64,000 nucleotides of DNA from Odontocerum albicorne. Lineage: Eukaryota; Arthropoda; Insecta; Trichoptera; Odontoceridae. A program made the position numbers and the translations under genes. The notes beneath the pieces are model-generated. The model had not been told where the DNA came from. It searched no databases and worked only from the letters and a program-made list of their open reading frames with translations. This document shows, in pieces, positions 35,441 through 46,459 of this stretch. Where the stretch lies: positions 21,508,692 to 21,572,691 of the forward strand of contig OX463845.1 in NCBI GenBank assembly GCA_949825065.1, read 5' to 3'. Position 1 is the first letter of the stretch; each line of letters starts with the position of its first letter.

Positions 35441-36270
35441 CGAGTTAATATACGGGCTGTTCTTTATATATAGAAAAATATTTATTTTATTTGAGTCATG
35501 TTCGGATCATCGTTTATACCTATAAACAGAATTTTATTTCTAGAAGAAACAAATTTATTAAATTTGATAAGATATATTTAAAAAAATCATGTATTTAAGT
35601 TACGAATGAACTGCTATGTAAAAATGATTTTGCTTTCCAAAAGGCGTAGAAATAAATTCGATAACAAATAACAACTCGTGAAAAACCAATTTGTTCGTAA
35701 AATCTGTGATAAAATCGTATATTGTTTCAGCAAAATTGCGCCTAAAATACAATATCATACACTGCGTTAAAAATCTTTTCCCCTAACAGCATAAAACGAA
35801 AACGATCAACATGAAACATCTGCTACATTAACTTATGAGTATGTCAACTGCTACATTGACTTACGAGTATGACAACTGCTACATTGACTTACGAGTATGT
35901 CAACTTGGTATTTGTTAAATAAATCTTGGATAATATTTTGAATAAAACGCAACAAATATCTGATACTGCAACAGCGACAAAAATATGACTTTTGTAGTGC
36001 TGTTTCGTAATAAATTATATTTCATTATTTTGCGTACATTATATGTACATGGTATTTGTGGCGGGCTTATTTATGTACATCAATTTATTTGGACCGACCA
36101 GCTTAGATTATTTTAATCAATAATAGATTTTACAAAAAAATGTTTATTCGAATTCAAGTAAGAAAAGTATCAACCTCTAAACAATAATGGTAGGACTAGA
36201 GGAAAATAATTCGTTCAAGCATAAGGAAGGAAAAGAAAAAAATGAGGATGAAAAGGCATTCTAAGTAATT
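35441..36270. other. Intergenic DNA with a 28-bp triple repeat
   Basis: No gene was seen. Three units of 'caactgctacattgacttac' plus 'gagtatgt' (28-29 bases) lie at 35817-35903. Two of the three carry the footprint octamer (35862, 35890) and the first has tatgagta instead, so here the octamer multiplied by tandem duplication. Confidence 0.7.
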
Positions 36271-36537
36271 TTATGTATTGTTTTTAAATTCTCTCTTGAA
36301 CGTGATTGCACATTTGATAACTCTTGGAACGTTCCATAACACGACGAGTGCACCGCAAATGATGATCCGTAAAATGAGGTGTGGTGCAAAAAAATCTCTT
36401 ATCGCCCAATCAAAGAAAACGTCCGTGTTCTGGAAGATAGTGGTTTTTTCTCGTAGATATACAGAAGAATTGGGATTGTTAAGCACGCAAAATAATGCAA
36501 AAATTATGAATATCACCCCAAATATAGCTTTGTTTTT
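36271..36537 (-). CDS. Possible exon of an unrecognised membrane protein
   Basis: An open minus-strand stretch of about 88 codons ends in a stop at 36271. It contains two hydrophobic segments ('VIFIIFALFCVL' and 'LILRIIICGALVVLW') separated by a polar loop with 'DVFFDWAIRDFFAPH', then a basic C-terminus. It has no Met, so it could only be a terminal exon; an 'acaaag|CT' acceptor is conceivable. No family is recognised; it may be chance. Confidence 0.22.
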   Translation of the reverse strand, partial: KNKAIFGVIFIIFALFCVLNNPNSSVYLREKTTIFQNTDVFFDWAIRDFFAPHLILRIIICGALVVLWNVPRVIKCAITFKREFKNNT

Positions 36538-36813
36538 TTAACATCTAAATGGCAGCTGATTAGCGCCACTAAATACATGTTGAAATAGTGTTTGAATGAA
36601 AGCTTGAAACCACCATTAACATCGTCTGAAACCTTTATTATATAACATGCTGAGTGTTCAAAGGGTGGTGCCTGTATTAAGAGACTCACAATAAAGACTG
36701 AAACCTTTATTAACATGCTAAGTGTTCAAAGGCCGGTGCCTGTATTAAGAGAATCACACAATAAAGACTGAAACCTTTATTAACATGCTAAGTGTTCAAA
36801 GGCCGGTGTCTGT

Positions 36814-37875
36814 CCATGGAAAAGACTCTTCGAGATTTTGAAGATAATTGATATCAAATACAGAGATAGACGTATAATCCAGGCGCTATACAAGAATGAG
36901 GCCGCTATAATCAGATGTGACGAGGGCACAAAGGAAGCCAATATAAGACAAGGGGTAAGGCAGGGATGCTCTCTGTCACCTGTTCTTTTTAACGCCTATA
37001 TACAGAGCGCGATTGACGACTTGAGAGAGAGAATGAGTCACAGAGAAGGTGTAAAGATACACGGGCAAAAGGTGGATATGATAAGGTTCGCTGACGATAC
37101 TGCTATGGTTGCTGAAAGTGAAGAGGAACTACAAGAGGCCTTAACAACTATGGAAAGCATTCTTCAAAATAACTACAGTATGAAGATAAATAAAGACAAA
37201 ACAAAGCTGCTGACTGTAGGCCGAGCGCAACACCAGATGAGAATAGTGATGTCGGGTAAACCACTAAAGAACACCAAGGAGTTTGTCTACCTCGGGAGCA
37301 AAATAACATGGGACGGTCGGTCCAGGAGCGAGGTCGACAGCCGTATACATCAGGCTAGACTTGCATTTAATAAAAGGTCGAAAATAATAGAATCAAATAA
37401 TATAGACCTAAAACTGAGAATACTCCTCATCAAGACATATGTATGGAGTATCTTGATGTACGGCTGCGAGACATGGTGCCTATCCGAAAGAGATAGACGA
37501 AGACTAGAGGCTTTTGAGATGTGGTCCTATAGAAGACTATTAGGAATTTCCTGGAGAGACCGCATCACAAATGAAGAGGTTCTCCAACGAATCGAAGGAG
37601 GAAGGCACCTGCTCAGGATCCTGTCCGAAAGGCGTGCAAGATGGATCGGTCATATAATACGACAAGAGGGCCTCTTGCATGCCATAATGGAGGGTATGAC
37701 CGAGGGGACAAACTCTAGGGGATGCCCACGCCGAGAGTACCTGGAGGACCTGTTGGTGGACGTGCGCTGCTCAACATATACAGATTTAAAAAGAGCCGCA
37801 CAGGACAGGGGGGAATGGAGGAGAAGAGTTGAAATTGCTGCAAACCAGTCTTAGGACTGCAACCACGGAGGAGAG
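36814..37875 (+). mobile_element. 5'-truncated LINE inserted in the 70-bp array, 24-bp target duplication
   Basis: Both flanks carry the same 24 bases ('aagtgttcaaaggccggtgt' plus ctgt; 36790-36813 and 37876-37899). They share the variant ggtgtctg, which the other units lack, so this is a real target-site duplication and not simply two units. The insert begins inside RT and ends about 22 bases after the stop with a 'ggaggagaga' tail. Confidence 0.88.
36838..37854 (+). CDS. LINE reverse transcriptase, C-terminal part
   Basis: 338 codons are open from inside the RT palm. They contain 'GVRQGCSLSPVLFNAYI' (about 38-55), the catalytic 'FADDTAMVAE' (about 83-92) and 'KTKLLTVGR'. 'EFVYLGSKITWDGRSRSEVD' follows, then 'YGCETWCLSERDRRRLEAFE', 'RRLLGISWRDRITNEEVL' and 'RARWIGHIIRQEG'. 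It is related to, but clearly distinct from, the 28.4-kb element. The start codon shown is simply the first Met; the true protein began far upstream. The frame is fully intact. Confidence 0.88.
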   Translation: MKIIDIKYRDRRIIQALYKNEAAIIRCDEGTKEANIRQGVRQGCSLSPVLFNAYIQSAIDDLRERMSHREGVKIHGQKVDMIRFADDTAMVAESEEELQEALTTMESILQNNYSMKINKDKTKLLTVGRAQHQMRIVMSGKPLKNTKEFVYLGSKITWDGRSRSEVDSRIHQARLAFNKRSKIIESNNIDLKLRILLIKTYVWSILMYGCETWCLSERDRRRLEAFEMWSYRRLLGISWRDRITNEEVLQRIEGGRHLLRILSERRARWIGHIIRQEGLLHAIMEGMTEGTNSRGCPRREYLEDLLVDVRCSTYTDLKRAAQDRGEWRRRVEIAANQS

Positions 37876-38066
37876 AAGTGTTCAAAGGCCGGTGTCTGTA
37901 TTAAGAGAATCACACAATAAAGACTGAAACCTTTATTAACATGCTAAGTGTTCAAAGGCCGGTGCCTGTATTAAGATACTCACACAATAAAGACTGAAAC
38001 CTTTATTAATATGCTGAGTGTTCAAAGGCCGTGCCTGCATTAAGAAACTCACACAATAAAGACTAA

Positions 38067-39565
38067 ATTCAATATTTTGACGTCGATATAAAAAAAAAGT
38101 ACCAACTCACATTTTACCTGTTCTGAGACAATTGAGGAAAACCCCAGTCTCTTTGTTTAGGCTTATATGGAACATTTTTGAAAACGGAATTTATCTATGG
38201 AATACCCATTTATTTTACACGTACAAGATTAATGTATGCTTATTCGATATTTACACATACAAGATTAATTGTATGCTTATTCGATATTTCTAATAGATAA
38301 AAAAATGTTCGTGAGTAGGGTATTTTTAGCCGATTTCAAAAAAATCAAAATACAACCAATTCCAAAAAAATATTTTCGCCATTTTTCATAATAAAATTGT
38401 ACGCATTCAAGTTTTTTTTTTCGATTTCCCTGGTCTACTGAATTAATGAATAGTTCTTTTTTCTCTTTACTAAGTTGTTAAAAGTAATCATTAAGTGATA
38501 AATAATTTCTCAGTCCTTATTTTATCTCAATAGTTTATTTTCAAAATATGACTCGACCATCAAATTTAAACATATATTTGGTATTTGTAAACAGTAAATA
38601 TACTATTTTTTACAGTTATTTTGTCGCAAATTCTAATCTCTGTTGAGCAATAGTGCCTGAACTATCGCGCCAGACAGACTTATCAGTAGAATTATATACG
38701 GATGTATATATGCAAAATAGATCCAACCCACAAGCAAATATTTATGGTTTTAAAAAAAATTGAAATAAGCTAACGTTAATACTTATATGTACAAAAGTAT
38801 CAAGCTTGTAAAATGTGTTGATTACATCTCGACTTAAAAAACTCATTCCATTCAGATCGACGTAATCAAAGGAATGTTTGGCTTTTAAATTTTATTTTTA
38901 CAGTGGGATTTGGAACAATAATTATAAGATTCGATTATTAAATTGAAGAGCAAAAAATGACGAATTATTTTTACGCAATACAGATATTTTAATTATTCGT
39001 TAACCCTTTGATTGTATTTTGAAAACAGAAATGAGCTAATATACCATGCAGACAATATTATGACTATAATAAACTTGTTTAATTTCTCTACAAATGAAAT
39101 TTCTCTCGACGTAAACAAAATTTAAGATGATATTTAATTCTAACATTTAAATCTCGCGAACAAACCAGTTTTTCAGAGAAACTAGAATCCGCGTAATTTC
39201 AATCCGAAGCGGAAATATTTTGTATTATGGTGCAGCAACAACGCGATAAAATTGTTTGCATATTTATTACAAGATTATAAAATAGGAAAAAAAACACCAA
39301 ACATCACATTCAACACTTGGCATGAGAAATATATCAAGCGAATGAACCCACCCCACGAAAGATAAATAGAAGGGTAGGTACTTACTCAAGGAACAATCTC
39401 GCTCGCTTCCCTCCAAAATAGCCCTTTGTTTGGCCCAAGTTAGACAAATGTACACAACACTAAAACAGTTATGCCAAAACAGATGCACCGATATTTTTAT
39501 AATAATCAATTAATTACAAATGACAATTTATTTTGAATATCCAAGGATGCAATATACCGTCGAGG
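38067..39565. other. AT-rich intergenic DNA
   Basis: No gene was recognised. A short direct repeat of 'caagattaattgtatgctta' type lies at 38225-38290. The minus-strand frame at 39267-39509 has no domain. Confidence 0.4.
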
Positions 39566-39569
39566 GTAA

Positions 39570-39780
39570 GCTAGATAGATACTCGTACTGTTCGGAACGC
39601 TATCGCGGCAGGCGTCTGTACTGCGAGGCGTCGTGCGCGGTTGTGTGAGAGTGACGCTGGAAATGCTGTGATGTACGCAGAATACAGCTTTTCCTCTCGA
39701 TCTCTCACTTTCCCGCGCACAAAGGGGACTAACGTCAATTTTTCACACTCGCGAGAGCAAATTTCGAAATCTCCTTAAAA
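39570..39780. promoter_or_regulatory. CpG-rich patch, possible promoter or first-exon remnant
   Basis: It contains 'ctatcgcggcaggcgtctgt', 'gcgaggcgtcgtgcgcggtt' and 'cactcgcgagagcaaatttc' within about 180 bases, in sharp contrast to the AT-rich flanks. No clear ORF, TATA box or initiator could be assigned. It could equally be an old element. Confidence 0.25.
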
Positions 39781-41810
39781 TTAACAAATAAAATCGTCGT
39801 ACTTCAATATTGACATCTCCGAATATTTACAATTTTATTGATATTTTTCAAAATATGCTATAAATATTTTTTAACATTTCGTATTTCGCCTTCTCTAGCA
39901 AAATTTAAAGTTTAATTGCAATCATGTTTATTTTTCATTTGTAGATAAAATCAAGGAAAATGCTTACACCCGAGAGTTCGATTTGATTAACGTGTACCCA
40001 TTTTTTAAAGAGTGTTTTAGTTGGATTTTCACTTGAGGCTTGTTTAACACGTTTTTGGTTAACTCGAAGAGGTTTTAATAAGGCAATTAACCTGCCAGAT
40101 TGTACTGTATACAATGAAAGTGTAATACAATACAACATTCCATCGTGCAAATCCCAAACTAGTTCATCTCAGTTTAAGCAACTTAACAAGATATCGTTTT
40201 TAAATTTCTGTCATTTTAAATAACTGTTATTTTAAATATACATATATTTTTTTGGTACATTTAAAACCTCATTGATAAGTTTTTTTTCTTTTCTAAAATA
40301 TGCTGAGATAGGATAGTTTTAACCATTGGTGAGGTATAACTTGCATGAGCTAAAATAAAACTGTTATTTACTTTCATTTGTTTTTTTTTTTTTTTATAAA
40401 TAAGGTAAAAAGATTTTCCTATAGTATCGCACACAATTATTTATGTTAAAAACTGACAAAAAAAAATAAAAAAAACAGCTCATTGCTGGTTCTAGCCTCT
40501 AACGTCTCAAGTGCGGTACCATATCTCATTTTTTGTAAGTGGAAAACTAATACGAATTGAGTGATTGCTTCTTGTGGTGGTCATTTGATTACGCTGATTT
40601 AAAAAATAGGAACTAATTTTCGCTTAAAAAATAAAATGAACTAGCTTGCGTTTTCTCCAACAATTTGATTTTCAGTTTTACTACTCAATTTCGTTTTCCG
40701 GGAAAATGAATAACAAATTGTCAACACAAAAATTATGCTAATTTCTATAAAATGTGTACATTTTTTAAGTTCTTTACTACCACTCGATATCCTGTACACA
40801 ACTCCTAGATAGGCAATCGATACAAAATACTTCAAACCTTATATATCTCCATGTTTAATTGATAATAAATTATATGTACATTTATTATTTTCGTACAGAC
40901 AATTTATATTTAAACTATAAGCAACTAGTATAGATACAAAAAAGTCGCGCCAGAGTGCGCAGTACTGCATATTAATTAATATACACGGCGCAGGCAAAAC
41001 TACACATCTCCAAAAAAAGTTAAACTTTACTTTAATATATTATCATGAATTAGAGTAAAATATATCGTAATTATTTTTAAACACCCCTAAGTGGAAGTTT
41101 CTCTAAATTTTTTATTAAGGGCACAAAACAAATGTATAAAAATATTTAAAACTTGCTGGAAAATATTTCAAATCAGCTCGTCTAATGACGTGCGAAAACA
41201 ATAACTAAATATAATACGTGTTAATTAATAGTTGTTAATTGTTATACTAACATGGTTAACAATCTGGAATGAAAATATTTAAATGTAGAATATTTCTTCG
41301 TATATAATATTTTTTGAAAATTTCATAAGGCTGCTCTTTTGCGAAATGTTTTGCATGGCAAAATTGGCAAACTATAATATATTTAGTTGACCAGTCATGT
41401 TGAATTGCAGCATTTTCATCCAGATTATGCCAAGAAACAGCCTGTTCCATATGCAGCCGGACTATTCGTTGAAGATACTTTTGGGTATTTTTTCAACTCG
41501 AGTAACTCTCTGGTCATCACTCGATAGCTCTGCGATTTATGTTAGATTGTTTTATTTTTCGGCTCTCGTTGCTTATTCTCTTATTTGTGGCTTTTGCTCA
41601 TCCGACAAATTCTGCCGTTTTGATTGTTTTCTTCGTTTCGCAAATACCTACTACTCTTCAGATATTTTTCTCCTTCCAGGCGTATTTTTTACTTGGTAGG
41701 CTTGAGTGAACGACAATAACTATAACAAAATGTTTTAATACAGTCCATATATAATATATTTGACAAATTTATCCGTGTGCGTGTGTGTGTATACTCTGAA
41801 TGCGAATAGA
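39781..41810. other. AT-rich intergenic DNA with one SINE tail
   Basis: A SINE 3' part lies at about 40000-40135 ('ctgccagattgtactgtata', then 'gaaagtgtaatacaatac'). A poly-T run is at about 40380 and a (GT)n stretch at 41776-41790. No gene was recognised. Confidence 0.5.
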
Positions 41811-41812
41811 TA

Positions 41813-43072
41813 TTAGGTCCCCACATACGAAACCGGCGTTTTGCCGTACTGGCAACTTTGATCTCAAATATCTTCTCTTTGGTTAGGAATTTCAAACTCA
41901 AATTTATACAGCTATTTACTCAAGTATTTGTGTTTCGAAAATTATAATTCATTTGTTTTTTCCTCAATTATTTTTTTTCTTTGCGTCACTCAGTTTACAA
42001 AATGGAAAACTTGAAATATCGCGTTATTTACGAGTACGAGTTCCACCGTGGCACCAGTGCTGCAGAAACGGCTCGAAGGATTAATGATGTGTATGGCGAC
42101 GGTGCCGCAAAAGAAAACACAGTGCGTTTTTGGTTCCAACGTTTTCGTTCTGGAAATTTCGGAGAGATTGGGACGGCCGGAGACCAAAGTTGATAATGAA
42201 GAATTGAAGGCTATTGTGGAAGCGGATCCATCGCAAACCACGTCCGAGTTAGCTGCAGGCTGCGGTGTTAGTGATAAAACTGTTTTAATCCACTTGAAGC
42301 AAATTGGGAAGGTGAAAAAGCTTGAAAGGTGGGTACCTCACGAATTGAGTGAAGCAAATCAACAAACGCGCGTTGACTGCTGCGTTGCATTACTCAACCG
42401 GCAAAATAATGAAGGGATTTTGAATCGAATCATTACCTGTGATGAAAAGTGGATCCTGTATGATAATCGGAAGCGCTCATCGCAATGGCTGAACCCTGCC
42501 GAACCAGCCAAACCATGCCCCAAGCGAAAATTGACTCCAAAAAAGTTACTTGTGAGCGTTTGGTGGACTAGTGCTGGTGTCGTAATATCTGGCCAGACGA
42601 TTACGGCAGATGTCTATTGTCAGCAACTGCAAACCATGATGGAAAAGCTAGCTGCTAAACAACCGAGGCTGGTTAATCGCTCTAGGCCACTGCTGCTTCA
42701 TGATAACGCTAGACCACACACTGCACAACAGACGGCTACCAAATTAGAAAAGCTTCAATTTGAATGTCTAAGACATCCACCGTACTCTCCGGACCTTGCC
42801 CCAACAGATTACTATTTTTTTCGAAATTTGGATAACTTCTTGCAAGGGAAAAAATTCAACTCCGATGGGGCAGTCCAAACCGACTTCAAAGATTTTATTG
42901 ATTCCCGTCCGAATGGTTTTTTTAGTAAAGGGATCGATGAACTACCTATGAGATGGCAAAAGTGCATAGATAGCAATGGTACATACTTTGATTAAATAAA
43001 TATATTATATTAAAAAAAATCAACTTTATGTTCCTCCCAAACAAAACGCCAATTTCACATGTAAGGACCCAA
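41813..43072 (+). mobile_element. Full-length mariner, 1260 bp, TA-flanked
   Basis: TIRs 'ttaggtccccacatacgaaa' (41813) and the complement of 'ttgggtccttacatgtgaaa' (ending 43072), each continuing with 'c.ggcgtttt'-like bases, are flanked by TA at 41811-41812 and 43073-43074. Length and ends are those of a complete mariner. It is the best preserved DNA transposon of the window. Confidence 0.93.
42002..42995 (+). pseudogene. Mariner transposase (DD34D), nearly complete, one frameshift
   Basis: The start MENLKYRVIYEYEF is at 42002. The first HTH, with 'TVRFWFQRFRSGNF', is followed by a small deletion and frameshift near 42160, in the linker just before 'RLGRPETKVDNEE'. From there the frame is open to the stop at 42995. 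The catalytic Asp residues are in 'IITCDEKWILYDN', 'LLLHDNARPHTA' and 'YSPDLAPTDYYFF', with 34 residues between the second and third. The C-terminus 'CIDSNGTYFD' is standard. By motif similarity it is close to the mellifera group. Only the linker lesion visibly disables it. Confidence 0.92.
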
Positions 43073-43136
43073 TATTAATATAGTTATAGTTGTGTAAAAT
43101 TGTTTAGGAAAAATAAATTATTTTAATAATACAAGT

Positions 43137-43300
43137 ACCTGATGAGCACCTAACCTATTTAGCCACCTACCTGATGAGCATCTAACCTATCTAGCCACCT
43201 ACCTGATGAGCACCTAACCTATCTAGCCCCCTACCTGATGAGCATCTAACCTATCTAGCCACCTACCTGATGAGCACCTAACCTATCTAGCCACCTACCG
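43137..43300. repeat. 32-bp tandem repeat, five units
   Basis: 'acctgatgagcacctaacct' plus 'atctagccacct' recurs at a 32-base period from 43137 (next 43169). Units vary cacc/catc and ccacct/ccccct. Confidence 0.93.
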
Positions 43301-43484
43301 CGTTTTTTTTCTTTGATGTAATAATGTAGCATTTCAAAAATATACCACACGCGCAAAAGATCTGCTCATTCTTGCTTAATTTCGGCAAAATTTCCAAATT
43401 ATATATTCCACTAGCTGAAAAGTCCACCTAAATAATATATGTACGAAAACAATTACTAAATACTTGCTCATTGTTACACCTACT

Positions 43485-43600
43485 TACATTCTATCCCATC
43501 ACGTCATGTCCCTTACGGGGTAGGCAGAGAGGCTCAAGCGTCACATATCCCGGTCCTTACAGATATCCAAACCACAATACTACATGTACTCGAAATGCGA
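43485..43600 (-). mobile_element. LINE 3' terminal fragment ('HD' family), minus strand
   Basis: 'ctatcccatcacgtcatgtc' and 'ggggtaggcagagaggctca' are the minus-strand C-terminal end of the family (compare 47.48 kb). About 110 bases remain. Confidence 0.55.
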
Positions 43601-43806
43601 ATGACAATAAATGTATTTTCATTTGTTTTGTAAAAAATACGCGAATGTTAAATTTAAAACTAAACGACCTTATTTAATATTGCTATTTCCTACCTTCCAA
43701 TAACCAACTTGTTTTACTTTGATAGCATGTGTTTCAAAATTAGATTACTTACGTTACGTAGTAACTTCCGTATATTTTGTTTCATTTTCGGCTTCACGGC
43801 ATAAAT

Positions 43807-44059
43807 CAGTGGTTCTTAACGTTTTCGAAGTCACGGAGCATACCAAAATCATCAAGGTCATAAAACTAACAATAAAAAATGCATAAACATTACTTTTATT
43901 TATAAATAAAAATTACAGATTACAAAAAAATGGGAATGTAGGAGATTGCGCTGCGCCCCGGCTGCGTTGCCAACAGCAATTCGCCAAACTTCAATCAAAT
44001 GTTTCATATTTAACGGATCACTTGTAACATCCTCGCGGAGCACCGGATAAGAACCACTG
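43807..44059. mobile_element. hAT-type MITE, 253 bp, 8-bp target duplication
   Basis: The ends are 'cagtggttcttaacg' and 'ggataagaaccactg', the typical CAGTGGTTC..GAACCACTG of hAT non-autonomous elements. The flanking 8-mers GCATAAAT (43799-43806) and GCATAGAT (44060-44067) differ by one base. No coding capacity; the minus-strand frame inside is spurious. Confidence 0.88.
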
Positions 44060-44076
44060 GCATAGATACATATAGA

Positions 44077-44290
44077 TGACAACTTCTGTGACCTACTCGG
44101 TAAAACTTATGTTTTGCAGCCTAGAGGTTGCGGGTTCAAACGCTGTTGAAACCTAGGTTTTTTAAAAAGGGTTCTGGTCCGATTTTATCTAAAGACCTCA
44201 GAAACATTTTTCTGATTGGTTGGAAGAAATTGCCACGTGGTAATACATTCACCAGTTTGCACTGTATTCAAAGAAAATGTAATACAATAT
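44077..44290 (+). mobile_element. tRNA-derived SINE
   Basis: The head is 'gacaacttctgtgacctact' with a degraded A box, and the B box is 'gggttcaaacgc'. The body has 'ttggttggaagaaattgcca' and the tail 'gaaaatgtaatacaatat'. It begins only about ten bases after the hAT MITE duplication. Confidence 0.75.
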
Positions 44291-44939
44291 AAAACATGAT
44301 GTAGGCTGAAAAATATCTGGCTTCCTCGCGTCCGGGTTCGTCCATTTGTTGATGTAGGTGTATTTCGATTGAGAGGATGTTATGAAATGAGCTCAGATCG
44401 TTTGATAGCTTCTCTCTCAAATTTATTTTCTTTAACATACGTGTACAGGTATACGCGTAATTTCAAGATATGTATTTACATTATATTTTCATATTAATAA
44501 ACCTATTATTTATTTATTTAGAAAGCTTTTCCTTTTTTATAACGCATGTCTAATGTATGTATCATAACTATTTTCTAGTTAGTTGGAAGAGAAAGGTATT
44601 GGGCAATAAATTCTCCAGGTAAACTCCCTTACATTGAAGTGTTTAAAAAAATTATTAGGCTAAATCATTAAAAAGTTGTCATTTATATTTCATAATAAGC
44701 TCTTCTTTTTAAAGAGTCAAAAATAAAATTGTGAGAAAACGAAAGAATATTGTCGTACGAGTACATAGAGTTAAATACTTAGTAATGAGTGATTATTTAA
44801 CGAGTTGGAAGTGTACTATGTTATCACATATTTTGAAATGTGTAGAAATTTGATAATTTTGACGCATGTTTATTAAAAAATAGGATAGAAAAGAAAAACA
44901 CTTTCATAGAATATTTTAATAAAATCTCTATTTGTCTGT

Positions 44940-45715
44940 GTGACAGACCTACATGTAATACACAGTGCACATATAAATGTGATATTTTTTAATATCAATA
45001 TGGACCATTTAAAGCAAAAAAAGATCATCAATCTAATAAATATTTTTATTAATCGAAACACACCATTGGAAAAAAGGTACTCATCATATTTTTTTGAAAG
45101 TTTTGGCAAATATTTTGTTATATCATTCAGTGCTACTGCATCTGACCTCAGACACTTGCCTATCTTGAAAAGGTACTTGATGAAATATTTGATGCAAGAA
45201 TTTTTATAAAATATGGATATTTTTCTAAATTTAAAAAATCTCTTGAAAATGTTACTAGTGACTACACTGACGTATGTGACATACTCGTACATAGTCACAA
45301 TGCAAAAATATAAAACATAAATATCTTTTTACGAAACATCTCGCTAAAATAAAAAGCTGGTATAGGACTTTTTGACATTGCTTAAATGAGATTTTACAAT
45401 GACATAAAATTATAGAATTATGGATAGGCTCAAAAGGGCATTTAGATGCATCATTTATTTTTGGGATTGATTCCTATAACTCAGAGTTCGGGTTTTTTGT
45501 GAATCAAAGTTTCTGGAAACTTTATTTGGAGATAAGAAATTTTTATTATTTTTCATCTTCAGTACATGCATCAGTCTTTGGAAATCAGCAATGATACTCA
45601 AAATGTAAGAGTTAAAATTCTCATTCCATCAATCAAAATAAATCTTGGTGTTGAGGAATACTTAGGAGAAACAGTTTATGAAGTTGTGTGGAAACAAGTT
45701 TGACATACAATAAAG
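44940..45715 (+). pseudogene. Degenerate coding-like segment of unknown origin
   Basis: Successive plus-strand frames look protein-like but shift phase. They are 'SDLRHLPILKRYLDEIFDA' around 45140-45190, 'KYGYFSKFKKSLENVTSDY' at about 45210-45265, 'GIDSYNSEFGFFVNQSFWK' at about 45465-45520, and 'VRVKILIPSIKINLGVEEYL' at about 45610-45665. 'ETVYEVVWKQV' and a stop follow. It may be a decayed gene copy or an old element ORF. The family is not recognised. A footprint octamer lies inside at 45282. Confidence 0.3.
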
Positions 45716-45839
45716 CACAATGTTTGAGTTAGCACAAGACTGCCAATGGACAGCACTTTGTTAAGGTGGGTGAAGATATATTCATTTTCAAGGTTGCAAA
45801 TCTTAATATATAGTACTACAATAGAACTACTCCCGCAAG

Positions 45840-46110
45840 TTTTCTTCTATTATTCTTCTCCTCGCATCATATGTTCTAAGTACTTTACATTTTATTCTTG
45901 GTGTGAATAATACTTCTCAGTTTCAAGATTTCAAAATTATGAACTGTATCAACCCATAATCTTAGTTTTCTTCAGTAACATAATGTATTCCATACTGGCA
46001 CATTTTATTGTGATGAAGTTTCACACCATCTCTTCTTGATATTGGTCCCATTGATCATTCAGCCAGCATCCCAAATATTTATACTGTTGGGCTTTTTTTA
46101 TCAATTTTGT
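45840..46110 (-). mobile_element. RTE-like LINE fragment, minus strand
   Basis: The minus-strand translation begins 'QQYKYLGCWLNDQWDQYQEE' and later has 'VKYLEHMMRGEE', matching 'FRYLGNILTQ' and 'YLGHVLRGEKY' of the 28.4-kb RT. The part between is largely deleted. Stops are present. Confidence 0.6.
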
Positions 46111-46275
46111 TTATTTTACTTTGTGGTGTCATGTTTATTAATTTTGTCCTTTTCTAAATATGTTTCCCTTTCAAGTCATCCTTTTGACTTCTACCTACTC
46201 CCCTTACCTATCCTTTACCTACTACAATTAGAAAATATATTTTAGACTTGTAATTTAGTTCATCTTCACCTGACG

Positions 46276-46458
46276 AGGAAGGAGGTCTTTAAAACTAGTT
46301 ATGAACTCACAAAAATCTGAGTTCCAGCGGGTTCGATCCCCGCTGGAACCCAGATTTAAAAAAATGGGATTCCAGTCTGGTTATCACTTAGGGCCCATTA
46401 AAAACATCTTTCTGGTTGGTTGGAAGAGATTGTCACATGGCAATAAACTCGCCAGGTA
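46276..46458 (+). mobile_element. tRNA-derived SINE, tail truncated
   Basis: The T-arm-like 'agcgggttcgatccccgctg' is the best preserved B box in the window. It is followed by 'ggttggttggaagagattgt' and 'ggcaataaactcgccagg', and then A-rich sequence replaces the usual tail. Confidence 0.75.
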
Positions 46459-46459
46459 A

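Larger units (their letters stand above)
36610..38066. repeat. 70-bp tandem array (about six units) split by a LINE
   Basis: Units starting 'gactgaaacctttattaaca' lie at 36625, 36696, 36766, 37922, 37992 and 38061, at a 70-base period. Each contains 'agtgttcaaaggccggtgcc' and 'tgtattaagagaatcacaca'. A LINE occupies 36814-37875. The outer units are the most divergent. Confidence 0.92.

Noticed and set aside
42029..42036. Footprint octamer inside the near-intact mariner ORF
   Set aside because: Counting residues against related mariners suggests no extra codons here, so this copy may be coincidental rather than an insertion. It is kept in the count but not used as support.
44873..45298. 141-codon minus-strand frame
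   Set aside because: It is antisense to a more protein-like plus-strand segment and has low-complexity hydrophobic/basic composition.
46310..46350. Possible tRNA gene (strong T-arm)
   Set aside because: The rest of the cloverleaf is absent and the downstream sequence is the SINE body, so this is a SINE head.
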